Under the pieces are notes generated by a model that was not told the origin of the DNA, ran no database searches, and saw nothing but the letters and a program-made list of their open reading frames with translations. This document shows, piece after piece, positions 14,931 through 22,690 of a stretch of DNA of 39,752 nt. Source of the DNA: Christensenella sp. UBA3792 (lineage in GTDB: Bacteria > Bacillota > Clostridia > Christensenellales > CAG-138). Numbering within the stretch: the first letter of the stretch is position 1; the number at the start of each line of letters is the position of its first letter. The stretch is from NCBI GenBank assembly GCA_002369195.1, contig DFEW01000016.1, positions 1-39,752 on the forward strand. The letters are read 5' to 3'. The translations under genes and the position numbers were made by a program.

Positions 14931-16211
14931 ATGGAACGAATCAAACGGCTGTTAAGGGAAGCGGGCATTTCGGACTGGATCGTCTGCCGGACGGAGGAGC
15001 GCACGGCGGAACTGTTCTTTGTGAAAAAGCAGCTCGATACGCGCCGCATCAAGGACGTGGAAAAATACGCTGTGACCGTGTTCCGCACGGACGAACGGGA
15101 CGGCAAAAAGCTGCGCGCGCAGACGGACGTCACGGTGCTTGCCGCGATGACCGACGCGGAGATCCTCGACGCGTTCAAAGGCGCGTACTTCGCGGCGCAG
15201 TTTGCGATGAACCCGTACTACGACCTTCCCGATCCGGTCGCCGCGCCGTGCAGGGAAGCGACCGGCGCGCTTGCGCAGCAGGCGCCCGAACAAAGCGCCG
15301 GCGACATGGCAAAAGCGCTCTTTGCGGCGGATTGCGAAAACGGCGCGTTTCTGAACTCGGCGGAGATCTTCGTCATCCGCAGGCATATGCAGGTGATCAG
15401 CTCGCCCGGCACGGACGTTTCCTGGACCGAAGCAAAGGTCAACGGTGAATTCGTCGTGCAGGCGAAGGAGCCGGAAGACGTGGAGCTGTACGGCGACTTT
15501 GCCTATACCGAGCTGAATACCGACGCGCTGACGGAGAAGGTCAAGGAAGCGCTGATGTTCGTGCGCGACCGCGCGCATGCGCAAAAGATCCTGAAAAGCG
15601 GAACGTACGATCTGCTTCTGACCGGCGAAAACGTCAAGCAGACGCTGTGGTTCTACGGCGACCGCGCGGCGGCGCACATGATCTACCCCGGCTATTCGAC
15701 CTGGAAGATCGGCGACGACGTGCAGGGCGACACGAACGGCGAACGGGTTACGATCACGCTGCGTGCGCTTGCGCCGTATTCAACGGAAGGCATCCCGATG
15801 CGCGACCGCAAGCTTCTCGAAAACGGCGTCATGCAAAGCGTTCACGGGCGCAACCGATTCTGCCGCTATCTCGGCGCAGAGCCGACGGGCGATTACCGCA
15901 AGTTCTCCTGCGACAATCCGGGCACGATGTCCTTTGCGGACATGCAAAAGCGCCCCTGCCTCTGGGCAGTCACGTTCTCCGGCTTTGAAATGGACAGCTT
16001 TTCCGGTCACTTCGGCGGCGAACTGCGCCTCGCGTATCTGATCGAGGACGGCAAGCTGATCCCCGTCACCGGCGGATCGATCAACGGCAGTATTCTTGAC
16101 GCGCAGAAGGACCTCGTGTTCTCGACCGATCGCTACACCGAAATCGGCTACGACGGACCGTACGCGATGCTTCTTAAAAACGTCGCCGTCGCGGGTACGG
16201 ATGCGGAATAA
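14931..16211 (+). CDS. pmbA: TldE/PmbA, partner subunit of TldD
   Basis: This 426-residue protein is the non-catalytic homologue of TldD. It lacks an HExxxH motif, as expected for TldE/PmbA. The family core is clear: SGTYDLLLTGENVKQTLWF in the middle, then VTFSGFEMDSFSGHFGGELR and GGSINGSIL near the end. It forms the heterodimer with TldD, and its 12-nt spacing from tldD with an AAGGAGGG site supports balanced co-expression. A strong terminator follows. Confidence 0.92.
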   Translation: MERIKRLLREAGISDWIVCRTEERTAELFFVKKQLDTRRIKDVEKYAVTVFRTDERDGKKLRAQTDVTVLAAMTDAEILDAFKGAYFAAQFAMNPYYDLPDPVAAPCREATGALAQQAPEQSAGDMAKALFAADCENGAFLNSAEIFVIRRHMQVISSPGTDVSWTEAKVNGEFVVQAKEPEDVELYGDFAYTELNTDALTEKVKEALMFVRDRAHAQKILKSGTYDLLLTGENVKQTLWFYGDRAAAHMIYPGYSTWKIGDDVQGDTNGERVTITLRALAPYSTEGIPMRDRKLLENGVMQSVHGRNRFCRYLGAEPTGDYRKFSCDNPGTMSFADMQKRPCLWAVTFSGFEMDSFSGHFGGELRLAYLIEDGKLIPVTGGSINGSILDAQKDLVFSTDRYTEIGYDGPYAMLLKNVAVAGTDAE

Positions 16212-16223
16212 CACAACCGTCTG

Positions 16224-16251
16224 GAAGGGCTCTTTCGGCCCTTCTTTTTTT
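16224..16251 (+). terminator. Terminator of the yhaM-tldD-pmbA operon
   Basis: The stem GAAGGGC/GCCCTTC (16224-16230 with 16238-16244) is followed by seven T. It lies 13 nt after the pmbA stop and just before the ddh promoter. Confidence 0.88.
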
Positions 16252-16262
16252 GCAAACCGCAG

Positions 16263-16290
16263 TTGACAAATCCGGAAAATAATATATAAT
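16263..16290 (+). promoter_or_regulatory. Near-consensus promoter of ddh
   Basis: Perfect hexamers TTGACA (16263-16268) and TATAAT (16285-16290) are separated by 16 bp. This is one of the strongest-looking promoters in the window and suggests high constitutive expression. Confidence 0.8.
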
Positions 16291-16325
16291 ATTGCGGTGT
16301 GATTGAAAACGAAGGAGTGAACCAT

Positions 16326-17303
16326 ATGAAGCTTGCGATATACGGATACGGAAACCTCGGACGCGGCGTGGAGGCGGCGATGCAAAGCAATCCCGACATG
16401 GAGCTTGTCGGCATCTTTACGCGGCGCGATCCGGCGACGGTCGTTTCGAAAACCGGCGCAAAGGTGTTCGCGGCGGACACGATCTCACAGTTCAAGGACG
16501 AAATCGACGCGGTGATCCTGTGCGGCGGCAGCGCGACCGATCTGCCGGAACTGACCCCGATGCTTGCGAAGGACTTTTGCGTGATCGACAGCTTCGATAC
16601 GCACGCGAACATCCCGCAGCACTTCGACGCGGTCGATGCGGCGGCGAAGGCGGGCGGCAAGCTTGCGCTGATCTCCTGCGGCTGGGACCCCGGCATGTTT
16701 TCGCTGAACCGCCTGTATGCGAGCGCGATCCTGCCCGACGGCAAGGACTATACGTTCTGGGGACGCGGCGTCAGTCAGGGACATTCCGACGCGATCCGGC
16801 GCATTCCCGGCGTGCTCGACGCGCGCCAATACACGGTGCCGGTCGAAGAGGCGCTCGAAGCGGTGCGCAGCGGCGCGCAGCCGGAGCTGACCGCGCGGCA
16901 GAAGCATCTGCGCGAATGCTACGTCGTCGCCGAGCCGGGCGCGGACAAGCGCGCGATCGAACAGGCGATCGTCACAATGCCGAACTATTTTGCCGACTAC
17001 GATACGACGGTCACGTTCATCACCGCCGAACAGATGCAGGCGGAGCACAGCGCCCTGCCGCACGGCGGATTTGTGATCCGCACCGGCAAGACCGGACGGA
17101 ACGGCGAGCACAGGCAGCGGATCGAATATTCCCTCTCGCTCGATTCCAATCCGGAGTTCACCGCGAACGTGCTCGTCGCATTCTCTCGCGCGCTCGGGCG
17201 CATGGCATCGCGCGGACAGACCGGCTGCATCACGGTCTTCGACGTCGCGCCGGCGGACCTTTCGCCGCTTTCGCACGAGCAGCTTCGAAAGTCGATGCTT
17301 TGA
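16326..17303 (+). CDS. ddh: meso-diaminopimelate D-dehydrogenase
   Basis: Ddh makes meso-diaminopimelate in one step from tetrahydrodipicolinate, ammonia and NADPH, feeding lysine and peptidoglycan synthesis. The 325-residue protein has the N-terminal dinucleotide fold (AIYGYGNLGRGVE), CGGSATDLPE, VIDSFDTHANIPQHF, and the diagnostic substrate-side motifs ISCGWDPGMFSLNR and FWGRGVSQGHSDAIRRIPGV (last in part). The ATG has an AAGGAGTGA site. It is a single-gene unit between two terminators. It shows that the organism has a meso-DAP cell wall and can use the dehydrogenase route. Confidence 0.95.
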   Translation: MKLAIYGYGNLGRGVEAAMQSNPDMELVGIFTRRDPATVVSKTGAKVFAADTISQFKDEIDAVILCGGSATDLPELTPMLAKDFCVIDSFDTHANIPQHFDAVDAAAKAGGKLALISCGWDPGMFSLNRLYASAILPDGKDYTFWGRGVSQGHSDAIRRIPGVLDARQYTVPVEEALEAVRSGAQPELTARQKHLRECYVVAEPGADKRAIEQAIVTMPNYFADYDTTVTFITAEQMQAEHSALPHGGFVIRTGKTGRNGEHRQRIEYSLSLDSNPEFTANVLVAFSRALGRMASRGQTGCITVFDVAPADLSPLSHEQLRKSML

Positions 17304-17314
17304 TCCGAAACCAA

Positions 17315-17357
17315 AAAACAGGGATGGCAGATTCTTGCCGTCCCTGTTTTGCTTTTT
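17315..17357. terminator. Convergent bidirectional terminator
   Basis: A 12-bp stem with one wobble (about 17318-17329 with 17336-17347) has A-rich and T-rich flanks on both sides. It can end ddh on the plus strand and the two-component cassette on the minus strand, whose last stop codon is at 17359. Confidence 0.82.
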
Positions 17358-17358
17358 A

Positions 17359-18864
17359 TCAGTTTTGCGGACGCTGTCGCACATGCAGATCGCCGTCCCA
17401 GTCGCGGTAGTTCGGAATATACGGCTTGCCGGTCACGCTGTGCAGGTAGACCGCATCCGCGACCCAGCCGGACGGGGATTCCATGAACAGCGCTTCGTTT
17501 GCGAAGTGCCAGATTTCCGCTAAAACACCGTCCTCGAAATAACACTCATAGATCGTGCCGTCCGCGCATTCGATATCCATCGTACAGCAATGCCCGTCGC
17601 AAACGGCGTTCACACCGATCTTCCCGGTCTTTTTCTCCTCCGAAAGCCCGAGGTACGTTCCGAACGATTCGATCACGGTTCGTCCGAACAGCTCCATCAC
17701 CGCCTCATATTCCGTCCCGCCCATTTGCTCGTACGGGATCTCGATGAGGTCCTTGCACGGGATCCTGCCGCGGAAGGAAATGACGTCGCCCGAGTACGCG
17801 GAAATCACAAAGTTTAGGTCGGTGCCGGTGATCTCCCAGCAGTCCTCCCTTGCGCCGCTCTCGTCGCGCAGGAAGCGGAAGGTCAGTTCACCGGTGTTCA
17901 GCGTTTCGCCGGTCAATCCGCGATAGAAGCGCTTCAGCGCCGTTTCCACCTTTCCTTTGACGAGTCCCTGCCCGTTTCTTGCGGGCGGATCGGCTTCGAC
18001 GAACGCTTCGGGGTACGCGGGCGTCCGATAGTCAAGCTGAATGTCGACCGCGAAGTATTCGCACTCGTTCATCGCCTGCTGCGACGGATGCACCGCGACC
18101 TGCCACAGCCGGTTGCCGATGTACGAGAACGTCAGGCAGACCTCCGTATCGGTCTTGAACTCATAGATCTGCTCGCCGAAGATGCCGGAATCGCGGCGCA
18201 GATACCGCGCGTTGCAGCCGAGCGCTTGTGCGATCGCGATGCTGTCCTTCTCAAAATCGTCCGAAGGACCGTCCGGATAGACGAGAAGGTCGGCGTTGAT
18301 CAGACCGAGGTCCGCCTCGCGGACGGTCAGTTCATACACGCGATCCGGATCCATGATGCGCAAAAACGGCTCGCGTTCGCCCGAAAGGTCGGTATACAGA
18401 TACACCTTCGCGTCTTCCGCATCGTATCCGGTCAGCTCCCGATAGGTTTGCCCGAACAGCAGCCGGGTCAGCGATTGCGCCGCCTCGCATGCGCGCTTCG
18501 TCTGCTCCGCCGAGGCGACGGTTTCCGTCCACAGGAAAGCGTTCTGCATCGGCAAGATGTTCGAACGGACCGGAATGACGCGCTCTCTGCGCGATCGCAC
18601 CGCATCGGTGATCTGCCGCACCTGGTCCGCGCTGAGCCGCAAGTGCTCCGGCTCGGGCGTTGCCGTCGGTTCCGGACGGTGCGGGACGACCGCCTGCTGC
18701 GCTCCGGCTGCCTCCTCCTTTGCGTCCGCGACGGTGGTGAACATTCGGGTCCCCTCGGACAGGCGGATCGTGCCGCCGATCATGAGCCCGAACAGGATGC
18801 CGAAACAGAGCACGGCGGCAAGCGTGAGCAACAGAATCTTATTCTTTTGAAAAAACGGTTTCAT
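17359..18864 (-). CDS. Membrane-anchored extracytoplasmic protein (PepSY-like end), two-component cassette
   Basis: I do not recognise a named family. The 501-residue protein has a short basic N-terminus, one membrane segment (about 9-30) and an extracytoplasmic body. Two stretches (FVISAYSGDVISFRGR around the last third, and an earlier leader-like YRGLTGETLNTG) look like PepSY-type beta-alpha modules, which often act as protease or kinase inhibitors. ATG 18864 is chosen for its perfect AAAGGAGG site. Its promoter lies inside the end of the histidine kinase gene and carries four 11-bp repeats like those of the other genes in the cassette. It is therefore probably an output or feedback component of the system. 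Confidence 0.72.
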   Translation of the reverse strand: MKPFFQKNKILLLTLAAVLCFGILFGLMIGGTIRLSEGTRMFTTVADAKEEAAGAQQAVVPHRPEPTATPEPEHLRLSADQVRQITDAVRSRRERVIPVRSNILPMQNAFLWTETVASAEQTKRACEAAQSLTRLLFGQTYRELTGYDAEDAKVYLYTDLSGEREPFLRIMDPDRVYELTVREADLGLINADLLVYPDGPSDDFEKDSIAIAQALGCNARYLRRDSGIFGEQIYEFKTDTEVCLTFSYIGNRLWQVAVHPSQQAMNECEYFAVDIQLDYRTPAYPEAFVEADPPARNGQGLVKGKVETALKRFYRGLTGETLNTGELTFRFLRDESGAREDCWEITGTDLNFVISAYSGDVISFRGRIPCKDLIEIPYEQMGGTEYEAVMELFGRTVIESFGTYLGLSEEKKTGKIGVNAVCDGHCCTMDIECADGTIYECYFEDGVLAEIWHFANEALFMESPSGWVADAVYLHSVTGKPYIPNYRDWDGDLHVRQRPQN

Positions 18865-18890
18865 GGCTTCTGCCTCCTTTCTGCGCACCC

Positions 18891-18947
18891 ATCGTATCAC
18901 GGAACTTGTAACGGAGTCTTCACAGACTTGTTTCTAACTTGTAAAAA
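18891..18947 (-). promoter_or_regulatory. Response-regulator box array and -10 before the membrane-protein gene
   Basis: Four tandem 11-bp units (18947-18904, minus strand) read TTTTTACAAGT, TAGAAACAAGT, CTGTGAAGACT and CCGTTACAAGT. A -10-like TACGAT lies at 18896-18891, 7 bp after the array, and no -35 is visible. The array overlaps the last codons of the kinase gene. The unit and the 7-bp gap match the array before the response regulator gene. Confidence 0.72.
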
Positions 18948-20049
18948 GCACCGTCGCCGTCGTTCCCTCGCCCTCGACGGAGGTGAACCGGAGCGTCGCG
19001 CCGTGCAGGGCGGCGATCTCGTGGCAGAGCGGTACGCCGAGCCCGCTGCGGATGCTCGGATTTCTGGCATGCGACGGGTCGTTGACGTACGCGAGATGCT
19101 GCGCGTTCATGCCCCTGCCGCGATCGGTGATTTCGATCATGCCCGGCTCGATGCGCATTTGAACGGGGCTGCCCGCCGCCGATGCCTTGACCGCATTGCC
19201 GATCAGATTGCCCAGCATCGAAAGCAGCAGCGCGCGGTCGGCGGTCATCGTGTCGCAGCCGATCTCGCAATTGAGCGTCGGATAGGTGTTTTTAAGATGC
19301 GCCGCGATCGCATGCAGATCGACGCGCTCCGGCCGGTATGCGCGCGTGCGCGCGTCCGACATGGTCAAAAGCTTTTGCGAGATCTCGCCGAGCCGTTCGC
19401 TCTCCGCGACGATATACCCCGCCGCCGTATGCTGCTGCTCCGGCGTCAGCTTGGTGCGTTCGAGCAGCTCGCCGTAGCCGCGGATCACCGTCAGCGGCGT
19501 GCGCAGTTCGTGCGCGAGGCGGTCGATCGGCCGGTACACGCGCTCCTGAATGATGTACAGCGCCGCGGCGATCGCCGCGGTCAGCGCCGTGCAGAGCAGC
19601 GCCGCGCCGATCGACTGCCACTTCAGCCGCCGGATCGTCGCGGTCTCGTCGAGCGCATAGCGCAGCCAGATCCCGTCGGACAGCGTGTCCGCGATCGTCA
19701 GCAGCGTGCGACCGTCCTGCTCGATCCAGCGGATTCTGCCCGTCTCGATCACGGGAGGCGCCGGTTCGACCAGCACCCATGTCGCGTCGCCGGAACCGAT
19801 CGCGAACGTCGCACCGCCGCTGTCGTAGATCGAAAACGCGCGCGCATAGATCGGGCGGTCCTCCACCGCCACATCCTCGAACAGCCGGTCGGCAGCGAGC
19901 GCAAGCGCCTTTTCCTCGCCGAGCGCGCGCGCCTCGGCGGACGAGACCGTCATGCGGATGTTCGGAAGCAGCACGAACAGCACGCTCGCGTGCAGCACGA
20001 GCGTGATCAGAAGGACCGTCAAAAGATAGCTTTTTTGACGCAGTTTCAC
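18934..20049 (-). CDS. Sensor histidine kinase
   Basis: A 371-residue membrane kinase with a membrane segment at about 9-30, an extracytoplasmic sensor domain of about 115 residues, a second membrane segment (about 146-167) and a cytoplasmic HisKA/HATPase core. The phosphorylated His180 is in the H-box AHELRTPLTVIRGYGELL. The N-box is NLIGNAVKAS and the G-box DRGRGM, and the late SGLGVPLCHEIAALHGA is typical. It lacks an obvious HAMP domain. The start codon is GTG 20049, overlapping the stop of the response regulator (GTGA), with GAGGAA just before it. The signal is unknown. It surely pairs with the regulator encoded upstream. Confidence 0.93.
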   Translation of the reverse strand: MKLRQKSYLLTVLLITLVLHASVLFVLLPNIRMTVSSAEARALGEEKALALAADRLFEDVAVEDRPIYARAFSIYDSGGATFAIGSGDATWVLVEPAPPVIETGRIRWIEQDGRTLLTIADTLSDGIWLRYALDETATIRRLKWQSIGAALLCTALTAAIAAALYIIQERVYRPIDRLAHELRTPLTVIRGYGELLERTKLTPEQQHTAAGYIVAESERLGEISQKLLTMSDARTRAYRPERVDLHAIAAHLKNTYPTLNCEIGCDTMTADRALLLSMLGNLIGNAVKASAAGSPVQMRIEPGMIEITDRGRGMNAQHLAYVNDPSHARNPSIRSGLGVPLCHEIAALHGATLRFTSVEGEGTTATVLFTS

Positions 20050-20699
20050 GGCTGTTCCTCGAACCGGTAGCCGAACCGGTACAGCGTGGCGATGTGATCG
20101 CCGAGCCCGAGCTTCTTACGAAGGCGCTGCACGTGCACGTCGACCGTGCGCGATTCGCCCATGAACGAGATGTCCCACGCCTCCTTCATCAGCTTCTGCC
20201 GCGACAGCGCGATGTTGCGGTTCTTGACGAGCACTTCGAGCAGCGCGTATTCCTGCATCGTCAGATCGACGGGCTTGCCGTCGATCGTCACGGACTTTGC
20301 GACAAAGTCGATGTCCATGCTGCCGAGCCGGTAATGCTCCTCGCTCCTTTGCGTGCGCCGCAGGACCGCCTCGATGCGCAGAAGCAATTCCGTCATCTCG
20401 AACGGCTTGACGATGTAATCGTCCGCGCCGCGCTCAAAGCCCTTGACCTTGTCCGCCGTCTCGCTGAGCGCGGTAAGGAAGATCGCGGGCGTGCCCTTCA
20501 GCTTTTCGTACACGGAAAAGCCGTCGGTGTCCGGCAGCATCACGTCGAGCAGCAGCAGATCAAACGATTCATGCGCCGCAAGCGCCAGCGCTTCCTTGCC
20601 GGTAAACGCCTGCACCGGCGTATGCCCGACCATATTGAGATTCAGCGCGATGAGATCGTTGATCGCGCGCTCGTCCTCCAAAATCAAAATTCGTGCCAT
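20046..20699 (-). CDS. OmpR/PhoB-family response regulator
   Basis: A 217-residue two-domain regulator. The receiver domain has Asp9/Glu10, the phosphoacceptor Asp52 (LLLLDVMLP), Thr/Ala at the switch and Lys98 (DDYIVKPF). The C-terminal winged helix includes LTMQEYALLEVLVKN and SRTVDVHVQRLRKKLG. The start at ATG 20699 gives the standard N-terminus ARILILEDE but has no good ribosome binding site. An in-frame ATG at 20753 would add 18 residues and lies in a hairpin. The gene is followed directly by its kinase. Its family binds tandem 11-bp direct repeats, which occur in front of this gene and both flanking genes. Confidence 0.93.
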   Translation of the reverse strand: MARILILEDERAINDLIALNLNMVGHTPVQAFTGKEALALAAHESFDLLLLDVMLPDTDGFSVYEKLKGTPAIFLTALSETADKVKGFERGADDYIVKPFEMTELLLRIEAVLRRTQRSEEHYRLGSMDIDFVAKSVTIDGKPVDLTMQEYALLEVLVKNRNIALSRQKLMKEAWDISFMGESRTVDVHVQRLRKKLGLGDHIATLYRFGYRFEEQP

Positions 20700-20725
20700 C
20701 GTCGTAACCGGCTTCGCTTTGCTCA

Positions 20726-20758
20726 CACGGATGATCATGCTTCGCATCTTCATCCGTG
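20726..20758 (-). other. Stable hairpin in the response-regulator mRNA leader
   Basis: CACGGATGA (20726-20734) pairs perfectly with TCATCCGTG (20750-20758), and the inside continues with ATGC/GCAT around a three-base loop. It lies between a strong GGAGG (about 20773-20777, minus strand) and ATG 20699, and covers the alternative upstream ATG codons. No run of T follows, so it is not a terminator. Confidence 0.55.
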
Positions 20759-20885
20759 CTTCGCCTGCTTTGCCGTTTCCTCCTCTCCGCAGCCGATCTC
20801 ACTTGCTGTGGCTGCTCACTTGTAAACGCGTTCGCTGCGCCTCCGCTGCGTTACCAATCGTCTGCGGAACTGCGCCTTCGGCGGT

Positions 20886-20920
20886 ATTATACCATAGGAG
20901 TTGTAACAGAGTTGTAAAAT
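20886..20920 (-). promoter_or_regulatory. Response-regulator box array and promoter before the response regulator gene
   Basis: Two tandem 11-bp units, ATTTTACAACT and CTGTTACAACT (20920-20899), end 7 bp before a consensus -10 TATAAT (20891-20886) with no -35. This is the layout of PhoB-type activated promoters and suggests autoregulation. A leader of about 180 nt follows. Confidence 0.75.
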
Positions 20921-20978
20921 CGTTGCCTCGCCGTCGATTTTTGCGCGAGTCGCGCAATCCGCCGGCCGGCTGCGCATC

Positions 20979-22505
20979 TCAATACCCCGCCAGCAGATCG
21001 ATCACGCTTCCGTCGATTGCGTTGATCGTCAGGATCGGCGTCGGCGGCCACGGCGACGTACTGCCGGGTTCTTCGGTCGTTTGCCGCGTTTTCAGGTCGG
21101 TGCGCGTCGTGGTTTCCGTGCCCCAAAAGTTCCACACCGGGACGAGCAGCGCCGTGTCGAACGAGTTCGGCTCCATCACGCGCTGCAGAGACAGCGTGAT
21201 CCGGTCTATCGTCACGACCATATCGGACGGATAATCCTGTTCGATCACGATGGATTCGTCGAGAATAAGCCACGGCTTCTCCTTGATCCACACATACTTG
21301 CGGAAGATCTCCATGATCTTCTCAAACGGCAGCAGTGTCGCGGAGGGCAGCACGGTTTCTTTTTCCTTCAGCGGCGCGTACCAAAACAGTGCGTAAACGC
21401 CCTGCTCGTCGATGCAAAGCCGCATAAACTCGTAGTCCCACGGCGGAGCGACGACGTCGCTCTTCGGCCACGTTCCCATCCAAAGCGACGTTCCCTTCAC
21501 GCCCGCAACGGTCGGCACGCAAAAGATGCAGTAGCCGTATGCGTCGCTGTCCTTGTCGGGCAGAAATGCGACGCGGTCGGCCTTATAGCGATCCAGTCCC
21601 ACGGAGGACAAAAACGCTTCCGCGTCCGCGATCGCCTGCTTAGGCAGATAGGTGACCTGCGGATAGGCGGCGAGCTCTTTCGGATCGGCGGGATCGCGAA
21701 GCAGCACCTTGGTATCATAGTCGTTGCCGGTGAGCAGGGAGCGCGGATTCATGTACCCCATTTTCGCGTCGCCGCCGCCGTAGCCGTACTCCTCGTCATA
21801 ACGCCCCGCGTCGGCAAAGTCCGGAATGACCACCGAAAACGATTCGGGTATTGTATCGGGCGTGATATCCGGCGTGATCGCCTCAAAGCCGTACCGCAGA
21901 TACACGACCTCGCCGGTCTTGCTTGAAATCAGAGGGATGGGACGGATCGTTCCGTCCGCAATCGGCTCGTCCTTTGTATCCGGCGCATCCGGATACTGCG
22001 CCTTAAGCTGTTCGATCTGTTCCGTAAACCAGGCGCGGTCCCCTTCGTCAAGATCGGAATCCGGATCGCCGAGCTCGTTTTGAAGATGCGCGATCAGATT
22101 GGCGATCTCGGTTTTCGTCATTACCCGATTGCGCAGTACCAGCGTGTGTCCGGCGGTCAGCGTGTCGAACATGCGCTTCACCACGGCCGGATCGAACGTT
22201 CCGCGCTCCACACGCACAATCGGCACCGCGGATGCGTCCGGCACCTCCACAGGCGCGTCGATCCGCACGGTGAAATGCCCGTCGCCCTCGGTGAACGTCT
22301 CGACCCAATCGTCCGGAAATCCGTACTGCACGCGAACGGATGACGCGGGCAGCCCTTCCCCATCCGCAGCGGTCGCGGACTGTGTACCGGACGCCTTTTC
22401 GATCATTTCCTCCGTATCCTTGTGCGTCACAAACTCCGTTTCCGGCGTGGGTACGCAGGCGATCAGCATTGCCGATGCCAAAAGGAAAACGATGATCCGC
22501 TTCAT
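20979..22505 (-). CDS. Large lipoprotein of unknown function (DUF6034-like), two-component cassette
   Basis: A 508-residue exported lipoprotein. Its signal peptide ends in a lipobox (MLIAC, Cys17) and the mature part begins with an acidic, Ser/Thr-rich linker. I recall similar clostridial lipoproteins under the label DUF6034, but could not check this. No catalytic motif is evident. The body is rich in aromatic and acidic residues, and the end has YSLxxVM-like and LTINAIDGSVID segments resembling a PepSY-type closing strand. ATG 22505 has an AGGGGGG site. Three 11-bp repeats precede it, tying it to the adjacent two-component system, perhaps as a sensor accessory or a target. Confidence 0.75.
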   Translation of the reverse strand: MKRIIVFLLASAMLIACVPTPETEFVTHKDTEEMIEKASGTQSATAADGEGLPASSVRVQYGFPDDWVETFTEGDGHFTVRIDAPVEVPDASAVPIVRVERGTFDPAVVKRMFDTLTAGHTLVLRNRVMTKTEIANLIAHLQNELGDPDSDLDEGDRAWFTEQIEQLKAQYPDAPDTKDEPIADGTIRPIPLISSKTGEVVYLRYGFEAITPDITPDTIPESFSVVIPDFADAGRYDEEYGYGGGDAKMGYMNPRSLLTGNDYDTKVLLRDPADPKELAAYPQVTYLPKQAIADAEAFLSSVGLDRYKADRVAFLPDKDSDAYGYCIFCVPTVAGVKGTSLWMGTWPKSDVVAPPWDYEFMRLCIDEQGVYALFWYAPLKEKETVLPSATLLPFEKIMEIFRKYVWIKEKPWLILDESIVIEQDYPSDMVVTIDRITLSLQRVMEPNSFDTALLVPVWNFWGTETTTRTDLKTRQTTEEPGSTSPWPPTPILTINAIDGSVIDLLAGY

Positions 22506-22536
22506 GTTAAATTCCCCCCTTGCGTTTATCAAGACG

Positions 22537-22603
22537 AGAATACCACCGGAATGCGTCCAAAACGTCAAATAGTTGTCACAGAGTTGTAACAGAGTTGTAA
22601 AAT
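22537..22603 (-). promoter_or_regulatory. Response-regulator box array and promoter before the large lipoprotein gene
   Basis: Three perfect-period 11-bp units, ATTTTACAACT, CTGTTACAACT and CTGTGACAACT (22603-22571), are followed by TTGACG (22568-22563) and a -10-like TATTCT (22542-22537). The first two units and the next 3 bp are identical over 25 bp to the array before the response regulator. The array sits 21 bp (two helix turns) further from its -10. Confidence 0.75.
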
Positions 22604-22650
22604 CGTGCAGAACGAGAGCGGATTGTGCGAAAAAGCAGTTGTTCTCGGAA

Positions 22651-22676
22651 AAGAAAAAGCTCCCCTTGCGGGGAGC
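22651..22676 (-). terminator. Terminator after proS
   Basis: On the minus strand the stem GCTCCCC/GGGGAGC with a four-base loop (22676-22659) is followed by TTTTTCTT. It lies 15 nt after the proS stop. Confidence 0.87.
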
Positions 22677-22690
22677 GGTGAGACGGAAGG

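Noticed and set aside
13509..16211. tldD/pmbA as part of a peptide-antibiotic maturation locus
   Set aside because: No precursor peptide, modification enzyme or exporter gene is near. The genes follow yhaM in what looks like a housekeeping operon.
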